Of a stretch of DNA of 64,000 bases, positions 24,701 through 35,044 are shown one piece after another. The stretch covers positions 4,235,970 through 4,299,969 of the forward strand of contig NZ_CP087263.1 in NCBI RefSeq assembly GCF_020923435.1, read 5' to 3'. The DNA is from Brevibacillus humidisoli (lineage in GTDB: Bacteria; Bacillota; Bacilli; Brevibacillales; Brevibacillaceae). How positions within the stretch are numbered: the first letter of the stretch is position 1; every line of letters starts with the position of its first letter. Position numbers and translations under genes: made by a program. The notes beneath the pieces are model-generated. The model saw only the letters and a list, made by a program, of their open reading frames with translations, did not search any database and was not told the origin of the DNA.

Positions 24701-25404
24701 TACGGTTGCCCTCCCGCTGCAGGATTGCGAAAGACGTACCCCAATCCGCGGCGTGTGATAATATACTTGGGCTGGCTCGGGTCGTCTTCTACTTTTTCCC
24801 GCAGTCGGCGTATGGTTACGTCAACCGTCCGCACGTCGCCAAAATAGTCAAACCCCCAGACGGCCTGCAGCAGTCCTTCACGGGTCAGTACCTGTCCCTG
24901 GTGGCGCACCATGTAGACCAGCAGTTCAAACTCACGATGGGTTAAATCGAGTGTTTCATCCGCTTTCACGACCGTATAGGAGGTAAGGTCAATCTCCAAT
25001 TCGTGGATGCGGAGAAAACGAGTATCCGTCTCGTTTGCCTTTGGCTGCTGTCGACGCAGTTGGGCCTTGATGCGGGCCACCAGTTCACGAGCACTAAACG
25101 GCTTTGTAACATAATCATCGGCCCCTAGTTCCAGGCCGACAACTTTATCCAGCTCAGAATCTTTGGCCGTCAGCATAATGATCGGCATATCATGGGTCTG
25201 CCGAACGGTACGGCACACATCCATGCCATCACGTCTCGGCAGCATCACATCTAACAGAATCAGATCCGGCTTCTCGTGGTCCACCAGCAGGAGTGCTTCC
25301 TCTCCGTCGTAGGCGCAAACCACTTGGTAGCCTTCCTTTTCCAGCGTAAACTTCAGGATATCTGCAATCGGTTTTTCATCATCTACGACCAGGAGTTTGG
25401 CCAT
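24700..25404 (-). CDS. walR: Response regulator WalR (YycF)
   Basis: 234 residues from the ATG at 25404 (AAGGGG 8 nt upstream; the GTG at 25413 is too close to that site). Receiver domain with acidic pocket VDDE (8-10) and phospho-acceptor Asp52 (LILLDVMLP), then an OmpR/PhoB winged helix ([15 protein letters not shown] to [13 protein letters not shown]). It is the essential regulator of cell-wall hydrolases in Bacillales. First gene of walRKHIJ. Confidence 0.97.
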   Translation of the reverse strand: MAKLLVVDDEKPIADILKFTLEKEGYQVVCAYDGEEALLLVDHEKPDLILLDVMLPRRDGMDVCRTVRQTHDMPIIMLTAKDSELDKVVGLELGADDYVTKPFSARELVARIKAQLRRQQPKANETDTRFLRIHELEIDLTSYTVVKADETLDLTHREFELLVYMVRHQGQVLTREGLLQAVWGFDYFGDVRTVDVTIRRLREKVEDDPSQPKYIITRRGLGYVFRNPAAGGQP

Positions 25405-25480
25405 CGCACTCACCCCTTCTATCCTCTCTATTGGATTCCACTCACGGTGGGCGTTTTCCTGCCTCCGAGAGAGCAGACCA

Positions 25481-25523
25481 CAAATAGGAAAAGACCGTGC
25501 CTGACGGTTCAGGACGGTCTTTG
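25481..25523 (-). terminator. Intrinsic terminator of the M23 peptidase gene
   Basis: AAGACCGT (25491-25498) pairs with ACGGTCTT (25514-25521). The minus-strand tail is TTTTCCTATTT. It isolates the peptidase gene from walR. Confidence 0.75.
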
Positions 25524-25609
25524 CTTCTAACGTTTCGTTCTAACATTTCGTAATGCTGGTTCGTAATGCTGGTTCGATTGCTGGTTCAATGTGGCGGTCG
25601 GTCCACGAA

Positions 25610-27136
25610 TCAGCGTCCGAGGTAGCGCAGCGGATTTTGCGCGCTGCCGTTCTTGCGTACCTCAAAATGGAGGTGAACACCTGTGGAGTTTCCTGTCGAA
25701 CCCATGACACCGATCACTTTTCCTTTGGACACGACCTGGCCCACTTTGACGCTGATCGATCTCATATGGCCGTACAACGTCTGATAGCCGTTGCCATGGT
25801 CAATGATGACGGCATTGCCGTAGCCGCCGTTCCATCCGGCGCTGACGACACGACCGTTGTCCGCAGCCCGAATCGAACCGGATCCGGCGATGTCAATCCC
25901 TTGATGCATGCGCCCCCAGCGCATTCCAAAACCGCTGCTGATGTAGCCTTTGGCCGGCCACGAGAAACGGCCTGTCCCACGTGAAGGAATAACCTTGGTG
26001 CCGCGTTCCACGATTTTGGGAACCGGTTCGGATAGAATTTCCTGCTCTAGCACCTCACGTGCCACTTCCTGCCCGTTTTCCTTGATCACTTGGTAGCGTA
26101 CCCGCTTCTTGCCTTCCTGCCCTTCCTGGATCACTTTCGTGTCACCCTGGGGCATTTGGTCATTATTGCGCGTCTGCACCGTATAGTCAATCACTTCTTC
26201 GCGCTCCAGCTCTTCGACAACTTGTACGGTAACCAGCGGCTTGATCGCTGTCACATTGATCTTTTGTCCCAACTGGAGAACGGTATCCTCGGTGATACCC
26301 GGGTTGTTTGCGTATATGTCTTTGGAGGTGATGCCGTACTTCTCGGCGATGCAGGTGATGCAGTCGCCTTCTTGTACCGTATGTATAACATCCTTAAACG
26401 TTCCTTTGGAGAGCAGTTCTTCCAGCTTGTCCACTGACAAGATTTGTGCGGCGGGAACCGAATCTGTCTCAGTGGTTACCTGCTCTTTGAAACGGACTTC
26501 CTTGATCGAAGCGTCCGCTCCTGTCACCCCTGCTGAAGCGGGCGTTGCCTCAATGGAGGCTGCTTGCACAGTCTGCTTTTTCTCTTCTGCAGCAGGTGGT
26601 TTCACATACTTTTCCTTTAGATGGTTAAACACCGTTTTCGCGTCTTCAGGGCTGGCAGCGTACCCAACCAGTTTGCCGTCAACAACGATCTTGACCGCTT
26701 CCACCTTGATGTCGGCGATCTGCGACAAGGCTGTCAGGGCCGCTTCGTTGTCATACTCGCCTTTATAGATGCGCTCTTCTTTATAGGTGATATAATCCGA
26801 CATCTTTAGCGTGAGGCCGTGATGCTTGCTTGATTCCTCTCGCAGCTTGTCCTCCGTCCACTTCTCGATGACCTCAGGGCTGTTGACTACACCGATTTCT
26901 TTCCCATTTACGTAAACATGGTAGATGGAGATGATATTGGACTCGTAGTAATAATCAGCGTATGCTGCACCTGACATCCCTACTGTGGCAGCAATTGCAA
27001 CGGTAGCCGTCTGTTTCTTGTGTGCTTGTATGTATGTACGTATTTGAATGACAATGTTCTTCACCTGGTGCCCTATATGGCGAAAAAAAGGGCTTACTCG
27101 CCGCTGCAGCCAGGCCTTCCACTTGGCAAAATCCAT
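25610..27136 (-). CDS. LysM-G5-M23 cell-wall metallopeptidase
   Basis: 508 residues. An N-terminal membrane segment (TATVAIAATVGMSGAAYADY, about 43-62), an unknown region, a LysM domain (VQEGDCITCIAEKYGITSKDI to GQKINVT), then a G5 domain (VQVVEELEREEVIDYTVQTR to GTKVIPS). The C-terminal M23 peptidase has the Zn ligands HQGIDIAG and HLHFEVRKNG. It should cut peptidoglycan cross-bridges at the outer surface. Its position directly upstream of walRK suggests a WalR target, but I found no clear WalR box. CAGGAGGG precedes the ATG. Confidence 0.9.
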   Translation of the reverse strand: MDFAKWKAWLQRRVSPFFRHIGHQVKNIVIQIRTYIQAHKKQTATVAIAATVGMSGAAYADYYYESNIISIYHVYVNGKEIGVVNSPEVIEKWTEDKLREESSKHHGLTLKMSDYITYKEERIYKGEYDNEAALTALSQIADIKVEAVKIVVDGKLVGYAASPEDAKTVFNHLKEKYVKPPAAEEKKQTVQAASIEATPASAGVTGADASIKEVRFKEQVTTETDSVPAAQILSVDKLEELLSKGTFKDVIHTVQEGDCITCIAEKYGITSKDIYANNPGITEDTVLQLGQKINVTAIKPLVTVQVVEELEREEVIDYTVQTRNNDQMPQGDTKVIQEGQEGKKRVRYQVIKENGQEVAREVLEQEILSEPVPKIVERGTKVIPSRGTGRFSWPAKGYISSGFGMRWGRMHQGIDIAGSGSIRAADNGRVVSAGWNGGYGNAVIIDHGNGYQTLYGHMRSISVKVGQVVSKGKVIGVMGSTGNSTGVHLHFEVRKNGSAQNPLRYLGR

Positions 27137-27388
27137 CGATCGTCCCTCCTGAAAGCCTGTGACTCTACAAAACTAGGACTATTCGAATATTCTAACTATT
27201 CATTACTCGTCCTTTTTTCCTGATTACTGGTGCTGTGATCGCAACGAATTGCCTATAAAAACCAACTATATCGACTTTACCATAAAAAAGACTAGTTCAT
27301 CAAGTGTAAAATGCCGTCGAATAGAATCGCCCGGCTCGAATCATACTACTTTTATGGATTTTTTTGTTAGCTTAGGAGGGGTCTTTAC

Positions 27389-27760
27389 ATGAGTGAACGT
27401 AACATCCTGGCCGGTTTCCGCAGCGTAGACGAAGCGGAACGGGCAGCGGAACAGCTTCGCAAAGCGGGCTTTCAGACGGTTCAGGTGGAAACGATTGATC
27501 GATATCCAGGCGAAGACGTGCAGCAAGTGATCAATCCGATCAGCGGACAAATCCCCAGTCTGGGAGCCCTGACATTGGGAGCCGACTTTCCCAGCGGAAG
27601 AGATGCCAGCGTGATGGCTGCCGCCGACCCCAGTGCGAGCGGTATGTCTGACGGCGATCAGGACAGCGGCGGAGCCAATATTCTGCTCACTGCCGTCGTA
27701 CCGGAGCAGCGCGGAGATGAAGCCGTTCAGCTCATCCGATCGCTTGGCGGTGAGGTGTGA
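27389..27760 (+). CDS. Small YflT-like (general stress 17M-type) protein
   Basis: 123 residues. The N-terminal ERNILAGFRSVDEAERAAEQLRKAGFQTVQVETIDR resembles the ferredoxin-like half-domain of YflT/17M stress proteins. A Gly/Asp/Ser-rich linker leads to NILLTAVVPEQRGDEAVQLIRSLGGEV, a second copy of that half fold. No catalytic motif. ATG at 27389 with GGAGGGG upstream, and a strong terminator follows the stop at once. Function unknown; the stress link is by resemblance only. Confidence 0.7.
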   Translation: MSERNILAGFRSVDEAERAAEQLRKAGFQTVQVETIDRYPGEDVQQVINPISGQIPSLGALTLGADFPSGRDASVMAAADPSASGMSDGDQDSGGANILLTAVVPEQRGDEAVQLIRSLGGEV

Positions 27761-27792
27761 GGCCCCCTCGATTATGAGGGGGCCTTCCTCTT
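27761..27792 (+). terminator. Intrinsic terminator
   Basis: GGCCCCCTC-GATTAT-GAGGGGGCC followed by TTCCTCTTTT, directly after the stop at 27760. Confidence 0.92.
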
Positions 27793-27837
27793 TTCCTCTG
27801 CTCTCTTACCCACCACTTCTACCGCTGCTCCCTTGCC

Positions 27838-28050
27838 TTAGCCGTTTTGCACTTCAACCATTGACGTAACATCTCGCAGGGACAGTCGGCGAAACGTGGT
27901 TTTTTCCTCATCTGCTTGTTTAAAACGAGTAATAAAACAAACATAGCCCTTGCTGACGTGGGACATGGTGCCGTTGATAACCAGGCCATTGAACATTTTT
28001 ACTTCCACTCTCTTGCCCACCAGTTTCAACGCTTTTTGATCAAATCCCAT
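27838..28050 (-). CDS. Small unknown protein with Sm-like beta-barrel pattern
   Basis: 70 residues from the ATG at 28050, which has GAGGTG 6 nt upstream; the GTG at 28059 is inside that site. LVGKRVEVKMFNGLVINGTMSHVSKGYVCFITRF reads like the beta1-beta3 strands of an Sm/SH3-type barrel (G-rich turn, hydrophobic alternation). The tail RRLSLRDVTSMVEVQ could be strands 4-5. No known family recognised. Monocistronic; RNA or nucleic-acid binding is only a guess from the fold pattern. Confidence 0.6.
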   Translation of the reverse strand: MGFDQKALKLVGKRVEVKMFNGLVINGTMSHVSKGYVCFITRFKQADEEKTTFRRLSLRDVTSMVEVQNG

Positions 28051-28150
28051 CGCAAACACCTCGATTTCGTTAAGTATGGGATACCATATGCCCAGAAGAT
28101 CACAGGTGGTGCGTGTCCGTTCTGATTTTTTTTGAAACCCGACTAAAGTT

Positions 28151-28175
28151 GCTCCTTCCGGAAAAGAGCTACTCT
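28151..28175. repeat. Copy of the palindromic intergenic repeat
   Basis: GCTCCTTCCGG(A)AAAGAGCTACT matches the complement of the elements at 16901-17041, with its TTCCGGAA centre. It lies next to the purA terminator. Confidence 0.7.
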
Positions 28176-28177
28176 AA

Positions 28178-28219
28178 GAAAAAAGCAGGCTATGCTATGG
28201 TCTGCAGCCTGCTTTTTTG
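28178..28219 (-). terminator. Intrinsic terminator of purA (bidirectional)
   Basis: AAAAAAGCAGGCT pairs with AGCCTGCTTTTTT; both strands carry a T-run. Confidence 0.9.
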
Positions 28220-28239
28220 TGATCGTTCTTTTTGTGCAT

Positions 28240-29547
<1,308 letters not shown>

Positions 29548-29568
29548 TTAGTCAAAACGACCAATCTA

Positions 29569-29597
29569 AGTGTACTAAACCATACATACAGTGTCAA
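29569..29597 (-). promoter_or_regulatory. purA promoter
   Basis: Minus-strand TTGACA (29597-29592), a 17-nt spacer and TACACT (29574-29569), 40 bp upstream of the start codon. Confidence 0.85.
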
Positions 29598-29600
29598 ACA

Positions 29601-29644
29601 AAAACCGAACAATAATATAATATAAATGTAATTCGTTCGGTTAT
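29601..29644 (-). promoter_or_regulatory. PurR PurBox pair upstream of purA
   Basis: Inverted CCGAAC (29605-29610) and GTTCGG (29635-29640), each with the A/T-rich flanks of a PurBox (AAAACCGAACAAT and its partner) and 24 nt between the cores. This is the arrangement bound by B. subtilis PurR, just upstream of the -35. Confidence 0.82.
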
Positions 29645-29679
29645 GACAGAAACAATCGTCCACTCTGACACGATGTGCC

Positions 29680-29751
29680 GCTGCTCTTGATCATTGTGCT
29701 GATCATCACGCTACAGCTGCTCATCATACTGCAACTCATCATCATGCTGCA
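29680..29751. repeat. Four degenerate 18-bp tandem repeats
   Basis: Units starting at 29680, 29698, 29716 and 29734 share (G)CTG(A/C)TCATCA..(C)TGCA. In one plus-strand frame they encode a hexapeptide repeat of the LLII-LQ type within a 65-codon ORF (29675-29872), in another an Ala/His-rich repeat. Neither frame has a ribosome binding site, so I list the DNA repeat only. Confidence 0.65.
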
Positions 29752-29950
29752 GCAGGTTATCAGTGCAATCACCTACCACCCTCTCTGTCTCTATCCCTAC
29801 GCAGCATGTGTTAAGCGAACGCTAGGTATGGAACTGCGTATCACTGCTATCCGTGCGAAAGAATTCCGTTGAGAGAGCGTAGGCACGCGGCATGAAGCTG
29901 CCCGGAACCCCGCAAATCCCGAATGTTTTGGGATGGGTTCATCTCGCTTC

Positions 29951-30003
29951 ATCATGAAAAAAGCGTGCAGACCCTTAGCCTTTCGGCGCCTTGTCTGCAC
30001 GCT
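29951..30003 (-). terminator. Intrinsic terminator of dnaC
   Basis: AGCGTGCAGAC pairs with GTCTGCACGCT. The minus-strand tail is TTTTTTCATG. It lies 28 bp after the dnaC stop. Confidence 0.85.
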
Positions 30004-30030
30004 GAAGTACCGATGCTATTACAGGCTTCT

Positions 30031-31380
30031 CTATCCCGCCAACTCACGATGCTGTCGATCCAGGCTGACAAATTTGTTGTATTCTTTCAAGAAAGCCAAC
30101 TCAACTGTTCCGGTAGGGCCATTCCGCTGTTTGGCAATGATGACCTCAACCGTATTATTGCTCTCCGACTCACGGTTGTAATAATCATCGCGATATAAAA
30201 AGGCGACAATGTCCGCATCCTGCTCAATCGACCCCGACTCACGAATGTCGGACATCATAGGTCGTTTGTCCTGCCGCTGTTCGACGGAACGGCTGAGCTG
30301 GGACAGTGCGATCACCGGGACGTTGAGCTCACGGGCGATCCCTTTCAGCGTTCGAGAGATCTCCGATACTTCTTGCTGCCGGTTTTCGCCACGCCCGCGA
30401 CCATGGATCAACTGCAGATAATCGATCAGAATCATGCCTAACCCTCGCTCCGCCTGCAGGCGTCGACATTTGGCACGAATGTCCTGCACCGTGATACCCG
30501 GTGTATCGTCGATGTAGATGGGGGCTTTCCCCAATGTCCCGATCGCCATCGTCAGCTTCTGCCAATCGTCTTCTTCCAGCCAGCCTGTCCGCATCTTTTG
30601 CGCATCAATATTGCCTTCCGCGCAGAGCATCCGCTGCACCAACTGGGAAGCTGCCATCTCCAGTGAAAAGATCGCCACAGATTCCCCTGCACGAGCGGCA
30701 ACATTTTGAGCCACATTGAGCGCAAAAGCCGTCTTACCGACGGATGGACGAGCCGCGAGAATGATCAGGTCGGATCGCTGGAATCCGGAAGTCATCTTGT
30801 CTAGATCGGGATAACCGGAGGGAATACCGGTTACCTCTCCCCGCCGCTGACTGAGAAACTCGATCCGCTCATAGGTTTCCATCAAAACATCACGGATCGG
30901 GATAAAGCCTCCGCTGTTGCGATTTTGCGATAACTCGAGAATATAACGTTCTGCGTCAGCGATGATTTCTCCAACGTCGTCTTCGCGTGTATAGCCGTCG
31001 TTGGCAATCTGCGTCGCGGTGCGAATCAGACGGCGCAGCAACGCTTTTTCTTCGACGATTCGCGCATAGTATTCGACATTGGCTGCCGTCGGCACTGCAC
31101 TGGCCAGATTGGTCAGATAGGTGACTCCGCCTACCTCATCCAGGACCTTCTGATCCTGCAGTTCGGCGGTTACGGTGACCAGGTCGACCGGTTCCCCTTT
31201 TTCGTAGAGATCCAGCATGGTCTGAAAGATTCGCTGATGAGCCGATTTATAAAAATCCTGTGGCCCGAGAATTTCCAACGCCGTGTGCAGAGCTTCCTTT
31301 GACAAGAACACGGCACCTAACACAGATTGTTCGGCCTCAGTATTTTGCGGCGGTACTCGGTCCAAGAACAGGTCGCTCAC
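30031..31380 (-). CDS. dnaC: Replicative DNA helicase (DnaB family)
   Basis: 449 residues from the GTG at 31380 (product starts MSDLFLDRVPPQNTEAEQSVLGA as in Bacillus DnaC; GAGGGG upstream). N-terminal DnaB domain (about 10-150), then a RecA-like motor with Walker A ARPSVGKTAFALN, Walker B MILIDYLQLIHG, and the C-terminal arginine-finger/DnaB block SDIRESGSIEQDADIVAFLYR. It unwinds DNA ahead of the replisome, loaded at oriC by DnaA, DnaB, DnaD and DnaI. Called dnaC in Bacillus, dnaB elsewhere. It lies 37 nt downstream of rplI. Confidence 0.97.
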   Translation of the reverse strand: MSDLFLDRVPPQNTEAEQSVLGAVFLSKEALHTALEILGPQDFYKSAHQRIFQTMLDLYEKGEPVDLVTVTAELQDQKVLDEVGGVTYLTNLASAVPTAANVEYYARIVEEKALLRRLIRTATQIANDGYTREDDVGEIIADAERYILELSQNRNSGGFIPIRDVLMETYERIEFLSQRRGEVTGIPSGYPDLDKMTSGFQRSDLIILAARPSVGKTAFALNVAQNVAARAGESVAIFSLEMAASQLVQRMLCAEGNIDAQKMRTGWLEEDDWQKLTMAIGTLGKAPIYIDDTPGITVQDIRAKCRRLQAERGLGMILIDYLQLIHGRGRGENRQQEVSEISRTLKGIARELNVPVIALSQLSRSVEQRQDKRPMMSDIRESGSIEQDADIVAFLYRDDYYNRESESNNTVEVIIAKQRNGPTGTVELAFLKEYNKFVSLDRQHRELAG

Positions 31381-31417
31381 GTCACACCCCTCACTCACTG
31401 CCTCATAAATATTCGGT

Positions 31418-31861
31418 CTATTCTTCCACTACGTGTACTTTGAGCGTGGCCGTCACTTCATTGTGCAGCTTTGCTTTGATCTGAGTCACGCCAAGTGCCC
31501 GGATCGGTTCCATCTCCAGCTTGCGCTTGTCGATCTGCACACCGTGCTGCTGCTCCAGCGCCTGTGCCACTTGCTTGCTGGACACAGCGCCAAACAGGCG
31601 CCCGCCTTCTCCAGCCTTGCCCGTCAGCTTAACCGTGAGTTGTTCCAGCTTTTTGGCGAGCTCCTGCGCATCCTGCTTCTCCTGCTCCTTGCGCCGCTCC
31701 TCGCTTTTCTGCTGCTTCTCCAGCGTTTTCAAGTTGCCTTCGGTCGCTTCCTTCACGAGTCCTTTCGGCAGCAAAAAGTTGCGTACATATCCTTCTGACA
31801 AGTCCTTTACTTCTCCCTTTTTGCCTTGTCCTTTCACGTCTTTGAGGAATATCACTTTCAT
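31418..31861 (-). CDS. rplI: 50S ribosomal protein L9
   Basis: 147 residues. N-terminal RNA-binding domain [36 protein letters not shown] is diagnostic, followed by the long connecting helix (about 40-75) and the C-terminal domain ([14 protein letters not shown]). ATG at 31861. Between gdpP and dnaC, its usual place. Confidence 0.98.
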   Translation of the reverse strand: MKVIFLKDVKGQGKKGEVKDLSEGYVRNFLLPKGLVKEATEGNLKTLEKQQKSEERRKEQEKQDAQELAKKLEQLTVKLTGKAGEGGRLFGAVSSKQVAQALEQQHGVQIDKRKLEMEPIRALGVTQIKAKLHNEVTATLKVHVVEE

Positions 31862-31959
31862 CCGTCATTCCTCCTTCTGAAATTTATGGCTTATCCTACA
31901 TCCACCAGGCCCACTTTATTGGTGCCGATCGTGGGCGGCAGATGTGGTGCACTAGGGGT

Positions 31960-32061
31960 CTTATGTGTTTTGGTTGATTGTTTTGTGTTTTGGGTGCTTC
32001 AGGTGTATTGCGTATTTGGGTTGTTTTACGTGTTTCAGTTGTTTTAGCTGTTTCAGTTGTT
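31960..32061 (-). repeat. Low-complexity tandem repeat between gdpP and rplI
   Basis: On the minus strand AAAACAACTGAAACAGCT-type 18-bp units repeat with decay toward rplI. They are open in the frame KTTETAKTTETRKTTQ, part of a 63-codon ORF (31896-32087) that starts inside the gdpP 3' end without a good ribosome binding site. It may be a decayed coding repeat or just slippage. Confidence 0.55.
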
Positions 32062-34005
32062 TTATGATGCCGCTTCTTCCAGTACATCTTTTAGCTGCGA
32101 TACAGCATCGTCAATGGTGATGTCGGCAATCTGCGTGGCAGCACCCGTCAAGTGGCCGCCACCGCCCATTTGTTCCATAATCGACTGTACATTGATATCG
32201 CCAAGCGAACGGGCACTGATCATCACAGCTCCATCACCCCGTTTTGCTACGACAAACGCGGCGTGAATCCCTGATAGGGTGAGAAGCAGTTCCGCGGCTT
32301 GAGCCACTTCCACCTGGGTGTACGCTTCGTCCGGATTGCCAATGGCGATCGCCATCTTCTCCCGAAAAATTTCGGTGTTCATCACGATCCTTGCACGGCG
32401 TACGAATTGATCCAGATCTTCTTTTAAGAACCGCTGCACAGAAGAGGTATCCGCTCCGTTCCGGCGGAGGAAGGAGGCCGCTTCAAAGGTGCGGGAGCCG
32501 GTCCGAAAGGCAAAGCTTTTCGTATCAACCACAATGCCCGCCAGAAGAGCGGTAGCAATCAGATTTTCGATCTGAATCCGGTCACTTTGGTACTGCAGAA
32601 GCTCTGTGACCAATTCGGCCGTCGACGAGGCATACGGTTCCAGGTAAATCAGTACCGGATCGTTGACAAAATCCTCGGCACGTCGGTGGTGATCGATCAC
32701 CATGATGCGGCTGGTTTCCTGCAGGAGACGCGGCTCAATCACCAGTGCCGGACGATGTGTGTCAACGACGACCAATAGTGTGCGGTTGGTGACAAGGTCA
32801 AGCGATTCCTCTGGTGTCACAAACGCTTGGGCCACTTCCTCATTGGCATACACTTCCTGCATGAGCCGCTCAATAGCCGGTGTCACTTCATCCAATACGA
32901 TATAAGCCGGTTTATCATGCAACCGGACAGCCTTCCAAACGCCCAGCGATGCGCCAATCGAATCCATATCCGGATTTTTGTGGCCCATCACGATCACGTG
33001 ATCCGCTTCGTGAATCAAATCGCGCAGTGCGTGGGCAATCACCCTGGCACGCACACGTGTTCGCTTTTCTACGGCGTTTGACTTTCCGCCGTAGAACGTC
33101 AGCTTATTGCCTACTTTCATCGCCGCCTGATCGCCGCCGCGCCCCAGTGCGATATCGAGGCTGGACTGGGCAATCTGGCCGAGCTGGACAAAGGAAGAGC
33201 CCCCGGCTGCTACCCCGATACTTAGGGTTATCGGAATCTTGTTGTCTGCGGTCATTTCCCGTACGACGTCGAGGATATCAAAACGCCCTTCCTCTATTTT
33301 GCTGAGCGTTTCACGATCCATCACGGCGAGAAACTTGTCGGCTCCCGTACGACGCAAGTAGATCTCATGCTTTTGTGCCCACTCGTTGATGACACCAGCA
33401 ACGCTGGTCGACAGCTGTGTACGGCTTTGGTCGTCCATCACCTGACCTACTTCATCCAAGTTGTCGATATGGATGATGGCCACCGCAGGTTTCTCGCGAT
33501 TGTAACGGCTTTGCAGCTCTTTGTATTCGGTTATCTCTGTAAAGTAAAGCAAGCGTTCTTCCGGACGGACAAGAACCTCAAACACTTTTCCATCGTGAAT
33601 CAGCTCTACCTGTTCCTGTTCCGGCTCCCACTTGAGTTCCGGAAATACTTCAGAAAGTGTCTTGCCGATTAGAACTTCTTCCCCTGTCATGGTTTGCATG
33701 TACGGATTTGTCCACTCAATTGCTTTCTCTTCGTTGTAGAGGACAATCCCGATCGGCAGTTCCTGAATGACGCCTTCCCCTGCCTTTTTTACACGGTGAG
33801 AGATGGTCGCCAAATACATCCGCAGGTCACGCTGAAATCCCTTTTCCAGATAGAGCGAAAAAAGGACCAGACCAATCACGCAGACAATGCCGATAGCCCC
33901 GTATATCCAGTGGTACATTGTCAGGATCGTCAACAGCAACAGACAGAAGCTGAGCGCTAAAACCATATGCAGCCCGTACCAACGCTTTAAAAGGAACTTG
34001 GGCAT
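32062..34005 (-). CDS. gdpP: Cyclic-di-AMP phosphodiesterase GdpP
   Basis: 647 residues. Two N-terminal membrane helices (about 10-50), a PAS domain (around IQELPIGIVLYNEEKAIEW), a degenerate GGDEF domain (IHIDNLDEV; signature lost), then DHH with GHKNPDMDSIG and VIDHHRR and a DHHA1 tail ending GGGGHLTGAATQI. It hydrolyses c-di-AMP to pApA and sets K+ and wall homeostasis. The ATG at 34005 has GAGGAG upstream, 15 nt after yybS. Confidence 0.96.
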   Translation of the reverse strand: MPKFLLKRWYGLHMVLALSFCLLLLTILTMYHWIYGAIGIVCVIGLVLFSLYLEKGFQRDLRMYLATISHRVKKAGEGVIQELPIGIVLYNEEKAIEWTNPYMQTMTGEEVLIGKTLSEVFPELKWEPEQEQVELIHDGKVFEVLVRPEERLLYFTEITEYKELQSRYNREKPAVAIIHIDNLDEVGQVMDDQSRTQLSTSVAGVINEWAQKHEIYLRRTGADKFLAVMDRETLSKIEEGRFDILDVVREMTADNKIPITLSIGVAAGGSSFVQLGQIAQSSLDIALGRGGDQAAMKVGNKLTFYGGKSNAVEKRTRVRARVIAHALRDLIHEADHVIVMGHKNPDMDSIGASLGVWKAVRLHDKPAYIVLDEVTPAIERLMQEVYANEEVAQAFVTPEESLDLVTNRTLLVVVDTHRPALVIEPRLLQETSRIMVIDHHRRAEDFVNDPVLIYLEPYASSTAELVTELLQYQSDRIQIENLIATALLAGIVVDTKSFAFRTGSRTFEAASFLRRNGADTSSVQRFLKEDLDQFVRRARIVMNTEIFREKMAIAIGNPDEAYTQVEVAQAAELLLTLSGIHAAFVVAKRGDGAVMISARSLGDINVQSIMEQMGGGGHLTGAATQIADITIDDAVSQLKDVLEEAAS

Positions 34006-34020
34006 ATCCTCAGCTCCTCA

Positions 34021-34959
34021 TTACTTTCTTGTTTCCAGTCTTTTGCGTAAACCTACACCCAGGTCAAAAATCCCTATTAAGCTAAGTATATTAGTTAGAA
34101 GCGGAAAAATAAATAGAGATACGATAAGCACCGGAGTAACCCATTTCCAGTTCTTTAAGGAAAGAAACAGCAGGCAAAAGCTTAAACCCTGTATGGCGAA
34201 AACCACATCAAGCATCACTTTTACATTGAGAATCGCGTCTCCCCAATACGTATCTTCCATCGCTCCGCGGAAAAACAGCAGCAGGAGTAGGGACAGAAAG
34301 TAATAGTACAAAAGAGAACGCGGAAAACTCCATTCCCGAAACGGCTTTAACGCCGGCAGCGGCCTGGCCAACCGTTTGGAAACAACTCGTGCCAGCCAGT
34401 GATTGATGATGCTCATCATAAAGCTTGCCATGACAAAAAGAAAAGGAAGTAAAGACAGGATCAAAGCAACCTGCAGTTGAATCTCCTGTTTCCACTGTTC
34501 TTCCGTCATGCCAGGTGGCAGAGGAAACGGCAGCTCTCCATTGATCAAACGTTCACTTGCTTGCCGCAGCTCCGTGGTGATGTCGATCCCCATAACAAAT
34601 GTAGAGATGGCTAGGGATACGACTGTTGAAACCAAAAAAGCGCCTGCTCCACCGACGACGGCCGCAAATGCCGTACCCCGCTTCTTGTACAGGATACCCA
34701 TCGTCGTACCAGCCAATCCCATGAAAAAGGCTGACAGGATGCCGCCAAGTCCTGCCAAGATCAACCCAAGGATGGCAAAAGTCCCGACAATCAGCAGCAT
34801 ATCACGGATAGACCGCCGCACAGCCAGCAAGATAAAGGGGACAGGAACCACCGTTAGGGCAATCCCACTGATAAATGTATATGTACCCAAAAAAAGCAAA
34901 ACAGCAGAAATCCCCAGCATTAAAGCGTTCTCAGCAAGCTGCCTCGTTCGGTTGGGCAT
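34021..34959 (-). CDS. yybS: DUF2232 membrane protein YybS
   Basis: 312 residues from the ATG at 34959 (GGGAGGAG upstream, product MPNRTRQLAENALMLGISAVL). The longer frame to 35085 would cross the terminator after rpsR and is rejected. About eight hydrophobic segments and no known catalytic motif; DUF2232/YybS family. It sits between rpsR and gdpP as in other Bacillales. The transport-like fold resembles ECF S components, but the substrate is unknown. Confidence 0.85.
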   Translation of the reverse strand: MPNRTRQLAENALMLGISAVLLFLGTYTFISGIALTVVPVPFILLAVRRSIRDMLLIVGTFAILGLILAGLGGILSAFFMGLAGTTMGILYKKRGTAFAAVVGGAGAFLVSTVVSLAISTFVMGIDITTELRQASERLINGELPFPLPPGMTEEQWKQEIQLQVALILSLLPFLFVMASFMMSIINHWLARVVSKRLARPLPALKPFREWSFPRSLLYYYFLSLLLLLFFRGAMEDTYWGDAILNVKVMLDVVFAIQGLSFCLLFLSLKNWKWVTPVLIVSLFIFPLLTNILSLIGIFDLGVGLRKRLETRK

Positions 34960-34997
34960 AGGAGCGATACTCCTCCCTTGCAGGATTTCAAAACGTA

Positions 34998-35033
34998 GGA
35001 AAAAAGAGGGCAGCGTACTGTGCCCCCCTCTTC
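34998..35033 (-). terminator. Terminator of the rpsF-ssb-rpsR operon
   Basis: Minus strand GAGGGGGGCA with TGCCCTC followed by TTTTTTCC. Confidence 0.85.
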
Positions 35034-35044
35034 TCTCGTATTCA

